From Urinicoccus sp. (lineage in GTDB: Bacteria; Bacillota; Clostridia; Tissierellales; Peptoniphilaceae), in contig JASBZN010000085.1 of the NCBI GenBank assembly GCA_029983435.1, positions 1 to 5,243 of the forward strand: a DNA stretch of 5,243 nucleotides. The letters run 5' to 3'. Under the pieces are notes generated by a model, which had not been told where the DNA came from, searched no databases, and saw only the letters and a list, made by a program, of their open reading frames with translations. A program made the translations under genes and the position numbers. Each line of letters opens with the position of its first letter. Position 1 is the first letter of the stretch. Below, one piece after another: positions 1 to 5,226 of this stretch.

Positions 1-1281
1 GGAATCTTTTTTAAATCCGACGATATTCTCATTGCCACAGGAGGAAACTTTAAGCTGGGCTTAGTTATTCTCGTTATGGGAGCCATGGGTATTATCTTCG
101 GATCTTTAAGTTTGTCACAATTCGCCCTAGACAGCCAGGATAGTGGCGGAGCCATGTCCTATTTTGAACAATGCTGGAGCCAGTCTTTGGCTTCTGGATT
201 TGGTCTTTTCCAATTGGTTATGTACCTCCCTAGTGTCCCTGCTGTAGTGGCTTGGGCAGGAGCTCTTTATACTTTTATGCTCTTAGGGATTCCTTCTAAC
301 TTGGAAATGGAAGTTGCCTTGGGAGTTGTTTACCTGACTCTCTTCTGTCTTTTAAACGCCTTAAGGCGGATTTGGGGTGGCTATATTCAAAATCTTTCTA
401 CGATTATTAAGCTGATCCCCCTCTTTTTAATCCCTTTGGCAGGAATTTTTTTCTCCAAGGGATCTTTGCCCTTGCCAGCCGATGTGACTCCCGTTACCCC
501 CAGCAACCAGGGTATTAACTTTTTAGCTGCCCTGGCTCCCATGGCCTTTTCCTACGACGGCTGGATTATTTCCACCACCATTGCCCCTGAAGTGAAAAAC
601 CCAAAGAGAAATGTCCCTCTGGCCTTAGTCTTATCTCCTCTTCTAATCCTTCTTATTTATATCTTATATTTTACAGGAGTTGTTCACTACGCAGGAGAAA
701 CCTTTATCTTATCCATGGGAGATGCCACCATCAATACTATTTCTATGGATCTTTTAGGACCCATTGGTGGTAAAATCTTAATGGTCTTTGTTGTCGTTTC
801 TGTCCTAGGGGTTTTAAATGGCGTTTGCCTGGCAGGTATTCGGATGCCCCAAGCCTTGGCCCAAAGGGGAATGTTTCCTAAAACTGTGGAAGAACTTCAT
901 CCCCGCTACAATATCAACCTAAAAAGTAGCCTTATTTTTTACCTTTTAACTCTTTTCTGGATGGTTCTTCACTATTTTATTTTAAAATACAATCTTTTAG
1001 GTGGTCGGGATGCCAGTGAAATCGCCATTGTTTTTAGCTACACTACCTATATCCTACTCTACATTCGCTTGATTCAAGGCTATCTAAAAGGCCAGTATAA
1101 AAATTTCTTTAGAAATTTTCTCTCTCCTATTTTAGCAACCTTAGCTGCCTTCTTAATGGTTGCAGGTGCTCTTTTATCCAGCCCCTTTTATGTTCTAGGC
1201 TTTTTGCTTTTCAATACCCTCGTCTTTCTTTTAGGAACACGACTCTACAAGGAGGAAAAGGATGAACGCATTAAAAATTAA
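1..1281 (+). CDS. APC-superfamily amino acid permease, 5' end outside window
   Basis: This is a multi-pass membrane transporter that probably exchanges or imports amino acids; the substrate cannot be read from sequence. The frame is open from base 1, so the ATG at 76 is internal; 426 residues are visible. The visible protein begins GIFFK, which in the family follows the Gly-Ser-Gly of the broken first helix that binds the substrate backbone. Only the extreme N-terminus and part of helix 1 are therefore missing. Further family marks are ATGG (visible residues 12-15), the helix-6 motif FSYDGW (183-188), and EVKNPKRNVP (197-206) after it. Long hydrophobic segments continue to a charged tail, KEEKDERIKN. 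The layout resembles the LAT/SteT-like branch, but I infer this only from the FxYDGW motif. The 3' end overlaps larB by 20 bases, so the two are probably cotranscribed and translationally coupled. The promoter lies outside the window. Confidence 0.93.
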   Translation, partial: GIFFKSDDILIATGGNFKLGLVILVMGAMGIIFGSLSLSQFALDSQDSGGAMSYFEQCWSQSLASGFGLFQLVMYLPSVPAVVAWAGALYTFMLLGIPSNLEMEVALGVVYLTLFCLLNALRRIWGGYIQNLSTIIKLIPLFLIPLAGIFFSKGSLPLPADVTPVTPSNQGINFLAALAPMAFSYDGWIISTTIAPEVKNPKRNVPLALVLSPLLILLIYILYFTGVVHYAGETFILSMGDATINTISMDLLGPIGGKILMVFVVVSVLGVLNGVCLAGIRMPQALAQRGMFPKTVEELHPRYNINLKSSLIFYLLTLFWMVLHYFILKYNLLGGRDASEIAIVFSYTTYILLYIRLIQGYLKGQYKNFFRNFLSPILATLAAFLMVAGALLSSPFYVLGFLLFNTLVFLLGTRLYKEEKDERIKN

Positions 1282-1999
1282 GAAGATTATTCAAGAATGT
1301 TTGACAGATGGCCAGTCTGTAGACCAAGCTGTTGACGAAATTTTAGGAATCCTCCAAACCAAAGAGGCCCAAATCGACCTGGACCGGGAGGACCGGTGCG
1401 GTTTACAAGAAGTGATTTACGGCAAGGGAAAAAGCACTGACCAAGTGATGGATATTATTAATGCCATGACTCAAAAGGGTCTAGACAATATTCTCGTTAC
1501 AAAGGCCCCACAAGACATGGGCCAAAGTCTTGTAGAAAACTTCCAGGGAACCTATGACCCATCTTCTGGCATCTACCACTATGGTTCTTACCCTCCAGCA
1601 AAGGGAGAAGTTACCTTAATTTGTGCTGGAACTTCTGATTTACCCATTGCAAGAGAGTGTCTTTTAACCCTTAAGTCTTTGGGCCACTCCTGTCACTTTA
1701 TCCAAGATGTGGGAGTCGCTGGCATCCACCGTCTCTTGGCCCATGAGGAGGCCTTGCAACAGTCCCAAGTTATTATTGTCATTGCCGGCATGGAAGGAGC
1801 CCTTCTGTCTGTTGTTGGCGGACTGTGTAAATGTCCTTTAATTGGCGTTCCTACTAGCGTAGGCTACGGTGCCAGCTTTAACGGCTTGGCAGCACTTTTG
1901 GCCATGCTCAATTCTTGCGCCGCTGGATCCGCTGTAGTAAATATTGACAATGGGTTTGGGGCTGCCGTCCTAGCTAGTCGTATTTTAAATCTTAAATAA
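1262..1999 (+). CDS. larB: LarB, nickel-pincer nucleotide biosynthesis carboxylase/hydrolase
   Basis: LarB carboxylates the pyridinium ring of nicotinic acid adenine dinucleotide and releases AMP, the first step towards the nickel-pincer nucleotide cofactor of lactate racemase (LarA) and relatives. At 245 aa it has the family's usual length. The N-terminal part carries the LarB signature around D41-R45 followed by GLQEVIYGKGK (47-57). The C-terminal half is the PurE-like (AIR carboxylase) domain, with AGTSDLPIA (122-130), DVGVAGIHRLL (149-159), AGMEGAL (175-181), VPTSVGYGASFNG (196-208) and NIDNGFGA (227-234). C219 in NSCAAG probably corresponds to the cysteine that forms a covalent adduct with the pyridine ring in characterised LarB; this is from family knowledge, not an alignment. 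The start is fixed by AAGGAGG at 1249-1255, six bases upstream, inside the end of the permease gene. No larC, larE or larA is visible, so the final use of the product is unknown. Confidence 0.95.
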   Translation: MNALKIKKIIQECLTDGQSVDQAVDEILGILQTKEAQIDLDREDRCGLQEVIYGKGKSTDQVMDIINAMTQKGLDNILVTKAPQDMGQSLVENFQGTYDPSSGIYHYGSYPPAKGEVTLICAGTSDLPIARECLLTLKSLGHSCHFIQDVGVAGIHRLLAHEEALQQSQVIIVIAGMEGALLSVVGGLCKCPLIGVPTSVGYGASFNGLAALLAMLNSCAAGSAVVNIDNGFGAAVLASRILNLK

Positions 2000-2042
2000 A
2001 AAAAGAAGTGCTTTGGAAAATACCAAGACGCACTTCTTTTTT
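1999..2042. terminator. Bidirectional intrinsic terminator between larB and recR
   Basis: A perfect stem of at least 11 bp is formed by AAAAGAAGTGC (2001-2011) and GCACTTCTTTT (2030-2040), extended by A/T pairs at the base. Inside it, TTGG (2013-2016) can pair with CCAA (2023-2026). Each arm ends in an A/T run, so the transcript has a U-tract in both directions. It fills the 41-base gap between the two convergent stop codons and should end the permease-larB and dnaX-ybaB-recR transcripts. Confidence 0.93.
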
Positions 2043-2640
2043 ATTTCATTTCTACTCTATTTTCCAAGGCGGTGCCTACTGTTAGGGTATCATAGTATTC
2101 CATGTCTCCGCCTACAGGAATCCCATGGGAAATCCGGCTACATTTAATCCCCATGGGTTGAATGAGGGTAGCCAAGTAAAGAGCTGTTGTTTGCCCATCC
2201 CGCGTTGGGTTTGTGGCCAAAATTACCTCATCAATGTCATTTTCTCCCAGACGATTCAAGAGTTCTGGAATGGTTAGTTCCATGGGCCCCACTCCCCGTT
2301 GGGGAGCAATAACGCCATGAAGAACATGGTAAAGGCCATGAAATTTCCCTGTTTTTTCCATAGTAACCACATCTTTTGGATGCTCCACCACACAGAGAAT
2401 GTTTCTATCTCTTCTTGGACTTGCACAAATTTCACAAGGATCCTGGTCTGAATAATTGGAACAGACAGAACATTTTTTTGTGTCTCGCTTGGCCCTTACT
2501 AGAGCCTTTGCCAGACTTTCCACATCTTCTAAGTCCTGGTCCAAAAGATAGTAGGTCAACCTCTGGGCAGATTTCCGCCCAATACCCGGCAAACGGGATA
2601 ACTCATAGATTAAGTTCTCAATGGGTTGGTGCCCCTTCAT
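2041..2640 (-). CDS. recR: RecR, recombination mediator protein
   Basis: RecR acts with RecO (and RecF) to load RecA onto SSB-coated single-stranded DNA in gap repair. The 199-aa length is typical. Domain order is normal: a helix-hairpin-helix with LPGIGRKSAQRL (17-28), a four-cysteine zinc finger (C57, C60, C69, C72), a Toprim domain (about 79-174), and the C-terminal SHGIPVGGDMEYYDTLT (171-187). The Toprim region departs from the usual RecR pattern. Where most family members have LDGIGP and NPTxEGE, this protein has QRGVGP (114-119) and NPTRDGQ (144-150), losing or altering several acidic residues. The start codon directly abuts the ybaB stop (TAA-ATG, no gap). Only a weak GGGG element 9 bases upstream could serve as RBS, so translation probably depends on ybaB. 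It is the last gene of the dnaX-ybaB-recR operon. Confidence 0.97.
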   Translation of the reverse strand: MKGHQPIENLIYELSRLPGIGRKSAQRLTYYLLDQDLEDVESLAKALVRAKRDTKKCSVCSNYSDQDPCEICASPRRDRNILCVVEHPKDVVTMEKTGKFHGLYHVLHGVIAPQRGVGPMELTIPELLNRLGENDIDEVILATNPTRDGQTTALYLATLIQPMGIKCSRISHGIPVGGDMEYYDTLTVGTALENRVEMK

Positions 2641-2976
2641 TTAAAACATCCCCGGAATATTTAAGCCACCTGTCATTTTTTGGTAAGTTTCTTGTGATTT
2701 ATCGTCTACCTTACGCATGGCTTCATTTACTGCTGCCATAATAAGGTCTTCTAAAGTTTCCACATCTTCTGGATCGACTACTTCTTGGTCAATATGAATT
2801 TCCAAGAGTTCCTTGTCCCCATTGACCTTGGCTGTTACAACTCCGCCACCTGCAGAAGCTTCAATCACCGATTCCTTTAACTCCGTTTGCATTTGTTCCA
2901 TTTGCTTTTGAAGTTTTTGTACTTGCTTCATCATATTTTTATTGCTTCCCATTCCGGGAAATCCACCACGTGCCAT
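2641..2976 (-). CDS. ybaB: YbaB/EbfC-family nucleoid-associated protein
   Basis: A small dimeric DNA-binding protein of the YbaB/EbfC (YaaK) family, 111 aa, nearly always encoded between dnaX and recR. Family knowledge gives it a nucleoid-associated or regulatory role; its exact job in this organism is not known. The family plan is visible: a Gly/Met-rich N-terminus (ARGGFPGMG), a long Lys/Gln/Met-rich helix (about 13-35), the core ASAGGGVVTAKVNGDKELL (41-59), an acidic helix with DPEDVETLEDLIMAAVNEA (68-86), and a Met/Gly-rich tail ending PGMF. The start is supported by AAGGAGGA (2988-2981 on the - strand), four bases from the ATG. It lies 18 bases after the dnaX stop and directly abuts recR. 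Confidence 0.97.
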   Translation of the reverse strand: MARGGFPGMGSNKNMMKQVQKLQKQMEQMQTELKESVIEASAGGGVVTAKVNGDKELLEIHIDQEVVDPEDVETLEDLIMAAVNEAMRKVDDKSQETYQKMTGGLNIPGMF

Positions 2977-2994
2977 TTTATCCTCCTTAAATTT

Positions 2995-4641
2995 TTATTT
3001 TTTTTCTAAAAGATCATTTCCAAAAAAATCCACTAGGTCCTCAACAGGATCCTTTTTCTCCTCTTCCGCCTCTTCTTCCAAGGAAATCTTTACAGAAACT
3101 TCTTCTTGTAAGACCTTGGAAAAAGCCTCTTGAACCAAGCTTAAGTTTTCCTTGCTAGATAGGTTCTTTACATGAAACTGAAAGTTAGGACCAAAGACAA
3201 GGTTCACAAGCCCTTTGGACTGAAAAGCCCGGGCATCTTTGAGCATGGCATAAACTGAAATTTTTCCCTGGTCCTTACAGTAATCTCTCGCTTCATCAAA
3301 AAGGTCTAAGTCTATTTCCTGACCTTGGGCGGAGCTTTTCTTTTCTATTATACCATCTTCTCCAGCTTCCTTAAAGTCTTCTGGCTTTTTGGGGCTAGGC
3401 CCAGGCCCTTGGTCTTGACTTACAGGCTTTTCTTCCTTGTGAAAAGAAGGAGCCTCTGGCTCGGGAGCCGAGTCTTCTAAAAGGGCGGCCTCTTCTCTAA
3501 GAGGAGGCGCCTTTTTTACCTCTTGCCCCATATCAAAAGCTTTGGTTGGATCTTTTTTTACCCTAGAAGCGGCTCCTTGGGCTTGACCTGAAAAAGCTAA
3601 ATAAGCATCCATAAATCCAATTTCCATAGTAAGTAGAGGGTCCTTGGAATAGCGAAGATTTTTTAAGGTTTCTTCCAAGGCATGCATGGCCTCAAGCCAA
3701 TCCCTTAAGTGGAAATCTTCTAAATATCCTTGGGCCTTTTCTTGGGGACCGCCTCCTTGCAGACTCACAATACAATCCTTCATCTTATAAAGAAGGTCCA
3801 TTAAAAGACGCTCTAGGTCTCGACCGTCTGTGTAGGCTTGGTTTAAACGCGGAATAAAGGAAAAATCTCGTTCTTGGATTAGAATCTTAAGAAGCTGGTC
3901 CAAAATATCCTCTTCCACTAAGCCTAAGCTTTTTTGTACTTGGTCCAAACTCAGGTGTTGGTCCATAAAAAGACATTGCTCCAAAAGAGACAGGGCATCC
4001 CGCATGGCTCCTTGACTATGCCTAGCAATAAGATCCAAGGCTTCAGGGTCTGCCGACTTTCCCTCTGCTTTTAAAACCCCTTCCATCCCTTGAACCAGGG
4101 TTTTTCTTGACAGACGCCTAAACTGGAAGCGCTGGCACCTAGACCGAATGGTGGCAGGTATTTTTTCCAGCTCTGTTGTGGCCAAAATAAAAATCAAGTG
4201 CTTGGGAGGTTCTTCCAAAACCTTTAAAAGGGCATTAAAAGCCCCCTTACTTAGCATATGAACTTCATCGATAATATAGACCTTGTACTTTCCAATTCCT
4301 GGCGGATAGACAACTCTTTCCTTTAATTCTCTAATGTCGTCCACTCCGTTATTGCTGGCAGCATCCATTTCCACTACATCCATCATCCGGTCCTCTAAAA
4401 TGAGCTTACAGTTTTCACACTCATTGCAGGGATTGCCATCTACTGGATGGAGGCAGTTGACTCCCCGGGCAAAAATTTTTGCAGCAGAAGTCTTCCCCGT
4501 TCCTCGGGTCCCGGAAAATAAGTAAGCATGGCTCACTTCTCCTTGAATTATTTGATTTTTTAATGGAATGGTTACCTGGTCTTGTCCTAAAAGCTCATCA
4601 AAAGTTTTTGAGCGGTATTTACGATATAGTGCTTGATACAT
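2995..4641 (-). CDS. dnaX: DnaX, DNA polymerase III subunit tau (possible gamma by frameshift)
   Basis: DnaX is the ATPase subunit of the clamp loader, which opens the beta clamp and links it to the replisome. Its 548 aa is the size of Firmicute tau proteins. The start MYQALYRKYR is canonical; AAGGTGGG (4655-4648) lies six bases upstream. Domain I has Walker A GTRGTGKTS (44-52), a zinc module (C63, C72, C75, C78), Walker B VYIIDEVHML (121-130) and the SRC motif (167-169) that contacts the neighbouring subunit. Domain II has sensor 2 GAMRDALSLLEQ (211-222). The domain III collar runs to about 350. A charged, Pro/Glu/Lys-rich linker follows (about 352-440), then a C-terminal tau domain (about 440-530) and an acidic tail. 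Slippery heptamers at the collar/linker junction (K362-K363 and K376-K377) may let some ribosomes shift to -1 and make a short protein of domains I-III. First gene of the operon with ybaB and recR. Confidence 0.97.
   Translation of the reverse strand: MYQALYRKYRSKTFDELLGQDQVTIPLKNQIIQGEVSHAYLFSGTRGTGKTSAAKIFARGVNCLHPVDGNPCNECENCKLILEDRMMDVVEMDAASNNGVDDIRELKERVVYPPGIGKYKVYIIDEVHMLSKGAFNALLKVLEEPPKHLIFILATTELEKIPATIRSRCQRFQFRRLSRKTLVQGMEGVLKAEGKSADPEALDLIARHSQGAMRDALSLLEQCLFMDQHLSLDQVQKSLGLVEEDILDQLLKILIQERDFSFIPRLNQAYTDGRDLERLLMDLLYKMKDCIVSLQGGGPQEKAQGYLEDFHLRDWLEAMHALEETLKNLRYSKDPLLTMEIGFMDAYLAFSGQAQGAASRVKKDPTKAFDMGQEVKKAPPLREEAALLEDSAPEPEAPSFHKEEKPVSQDQGPGPSPKKPEDFKEAGEDGIIEKKSSAQGQEIDLDLFDEARDYCKDQGKISVYAMLKDARAFQSKGLVNLVFGPNFQFHVKNLSSKENLSLVQEAFSKVLQEEVSVKISLEEEAEEEKKDPVEDLVDFFGNDLLEKK
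3483..3517 (-). other. Predicted -1 ribosomal frameshift signal in dnaX
   Basis: Reading the - strand, the codons GTA AAA AAG (V375-K377) contain the heptamer A AAA AAG (3517-3511) in the correct X XXY YYZ phase. After a 6-base spacer, CCTCTT (3504-3499) pairs with AAGAGG (3494-3489) around an AGAG loop. A lower stem GGCG (3511-3508) / CGCC (3487-3484) can form across a small internal loop. After a -1 slip the ribosome reads GGC GCC TCC TCT and then TAG (3499-3497), giving a 381-aa product ending K-K-G-A-S-S that keeps domains I-III and loses the tau part. The heptamer, spacing, stem and prompt -1 stop match the E. coli dnaX signal. A weak GGGG (3529-3526) lies 8 bases upstream of the heptamer as a possible stimulatory SD-like element. 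Use in vivo is inferred. Confidence 0.65.
3553..3559 (-). other. Second slippery heptamer in dnaX, A AAA AAA
   Basis: The codons GTA AAA AAA (V361-K363) put a run of seven A in slippery phase, 42 bases upstream of the A AAA AAG heptamer. A -1 slip here would add R-S-N-Q-S-F and stop at TGA (3535-3533), giving a 369-aa protein also limited to domains I-III. I see no convincing stem-loop just downstream, so this site is weaker than the one at 3511-3517. Confidence 0.35.
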
Positions 4642-4662
4642 TTTATTCCCACCTTTTATTGT

Positions 4663-4671
4663 ATTATATCA
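4663..4671 (-). promoter_or_regulatory. Extended -10 promoter of the dnaX operon
   Basis: On the - strand, TGATATAAT (4671-4663) is a perfect TATAAT with a TGn extension. The -35 region at normal spacing is weak (TTTCTA, 4691-4686), as is common with extended -10 promoters. The predicted transcript would start near 4656, leaving a very short leader that just includes the AAGGTGGG ribosome binding site. Confidence 0.65.
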
Positions 4672-4710
4672 AATTTTTTCCTAGATAGAAAAATACTTTC
4701 GTCAAAAAAA

Positions 4711-4752
4711 TTTAACTAAATTTACACATAGTTTTCACAATCCTCAGTTAAA
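4711..4752. repeat. Inverted repeat enclosing two TTTNCACA copies
   Basis: TTTAACT (4711-4717) and AGTTAAA (4746-4752) form a 7-bp inverted repeat with a 28-base spacer. Within it, TTTACACA (4721-4728) and TTTTCACA (4732-4739) are direct repeats 11 bases apart, about one helical turn. This lies in the 160-base divergent region between dnaX and the lipoprotein gene. It could be a binding site for a regulator, but short repeats of this kind also arise by chance in AT-rich DNA. Confidence 0.3.
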
Positions 4753-4782
4753 CTATAGGTGTCAAGAAAAATGACGTATAAT
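4732..4782 (+). promoter_or_regulatory. Candidate promoter region of the Ala/Asn-rich lipoprotein gene
   Basis: Two imperfect candidates are visible. TTTTCA (4732-4737) with a 16-base spacer to TATAGG (4754-4759) would give a leader of roughly 35 bases. A perfect TATAAT at 4777-4782 has no recognisable -35 or TGn extension, and its start site would fall on or next to the AGGAGG at 4786-4791. I slightly favour the first on leader length. The sequence does not decide. Confidence 0.35.
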
Positions 4783-4801
4783 TTTAGGAGGTATTTTAGA
4801 A

Positions 4802-5068
4802 ATGAAAAATTTACGTAAAGCATTAGCTATCGCATCTGTTGGAGCTCTTATGATGGGAGCTGTAGCTTGTGGAAACAACGCTAACAACGCTGCTAACAAC
4901 GCTGCTAACGCTGCTAACAACGCTCAAAACGCTGCTGCTAACGCTCAAAACGCTGCTAACGAAGAAGCTCAAAACGCTGCTAACGCTCAAGCTGAAGCTG
5001 CTAACGCTCAAGCTGAAGCTGCTAACGCAGAAGCAGAAGCTGCTAACGCAGAAGCTGCTGCTAACTAA
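4802..5068 (+). CDS. Small predicted lipoprotein with Ala/Asn/Gln/Glu-only mature chain
   Basis: I do not recognise a family; function unknown. The 88-aa product has a lipoprotein-type signal peptide: a basic N-region (K2, R5, K6), a hydrophobic stretch (7-22) and A-V-A-C with C23 as the likely lipidated cysteine. The -3 residue is Ala rather than the usual Leu, so the lipobox is non-canonical. The mature 66 residues are C, G, then 64 residues made only of 33 Ala, 19 Asn, 5 Gln and 7 Glu, giving net negative charge and no Lys, Arg, aromatic or large hydrophobic residue. The last 28 residues form four heptads of the type A-N-A-(Q/E)-A-E-A. This is compatible with an Ala-rich helix or alanine-zipper coiled coil, loosely like the Lpp/OprI lipoproteins of Gram-negatives, but that is analogy only. 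AGGAGG (4786-4791) lies 10 bases upstream. Codon use (GCT, AAC, CAA, GAA) suggests high expression. It stands alone, with its own terminator. Confidence 0.82.
   Translation: MKNLRKALAIASVGALMMGAVACGNNANNAANNAANAANNAQNAAANAQNAANEEAQNAANAQAEAANAQAEAANAEAEAANAEAAAN
4979..5062 (+). repeat. Four tandem 21-base (heptad) repeats in the lipoprotein gene
   Basis: Units occupy 4979-4999, 5000-5020, 5021-5041 and 5042-5062, each coding A-N-A-(Q/E)-A-(E/A)-A. Units 1 and 2 are identical at all 21 bases; unit 3 changes two Ala codons to GCA and CAA to GAA; unit 4 is the most diverged. The upstream part (about 4868-4978) is a less regular GCT/AAC/CAA repeat. The pattern suggests growth by slippage or unequal exchange. 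Confidence 0.85.
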
Positions 5069-5100
5069 TTATAAGATACAATTTAATTAGTTAATTATTA

Positions 5101-5134
5101 AGAGAAGCTCCGGAAATCCGGGGCTTTTCTTTTA
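5101..5134 (+). terminator. Intrinsic terminator of the lipoprotein gene
   Basis: A 13-bp stem pairs 5101-5113 with 5118-5130 around the tetraloop AAAT. The core GCTCCGG/CCGGGGC contains one G-U pair, and a second G-U lies in the lower stem. A T-rich tract (TTTTATTTT, from about 5130) follows. It lies 32 bases after the lipoprotein stop and isolates that gene from the next one. Confidence 0.93.
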
Positions 5135-5163
5135 TTTTCCTTTAAGAATTTACAAGATTTTTA

Positions 5164-5172
5164 TGTTATAAT
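5164..5172 (+). promoter_or_regulatory. Extended -10 promoter of the gene at the right edge
   Basis: TGTTATAAT is a perfect TATAAT with a TGn extension, the same type as the dnaX promoter. No good -35 stands at normal spacing; TTTACA at 5149-5154 is only 12 bases away. Predicted transcription start is near 5179, giving a leader of about 48 bases before the ATG at 5227. Confidence 0.65.
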
Positions 5173-5226
5173 AAAGTTGTTATTAAATGAGCAAAACCAA
5201 TCCACCAGATTACAAGGAGGGGCTTT

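Noticed and set aside
76..78. ATG at 76 as the start of the permease
   Set aside because: The frame is open to the window edge and residues before it (GIFFK, ATGG) are conserved family motifs, so the true start is upstream of base 1.
2376..2741. 121-codon + strand open frame across recR and ybaB
   Set aside because: It is antisense to two well-supported conserved genes and its translation shows no recognisable domain.
2998..3005. Run of eight A at the 3' end of dnaX as a slippage site
   Set aside because: It overlaps the stop codon region; slippage there would add or change only a few residues, so no functional product is suggested.
3659..3664. TTA AAA AAT in dnaX (L326-N328) as a further slippery heptamer
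   Set aside because: The last codon is AAT, which is a poor slippage partner in bacteria, it lies inside the conserved collar domain, and I see no clear stem-loop after it.
4720..4739. ATTTACACA and GTTTTCACA as DnaA boxes, since dnaX can lie near the origin
   Set aside because: Each matches only 6 of the 8 fixed positions of TTATNCACA, and no cluster or AT-rich unwinding element accompanies them.
4823..5011. Open frame on the - strand, rich in Ser/Val, opposite the lipoprotein gene
   Set aside because: It is the antisense reading of the same repeats, with no RBS or promoter. The + strand frame has a signal peptide, lipobox, RBS and terminator.
4869..5090. Open frame on the + strand, rich in Leu/Thr/Lys, overlapping the lipoprotein gene
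   Set aside because: It is a frame shadow of the GCT/AAC/CAA/GAA repeats, which contain no stops in this frame. It starts inside the lipoprotein gene without its own RBS.
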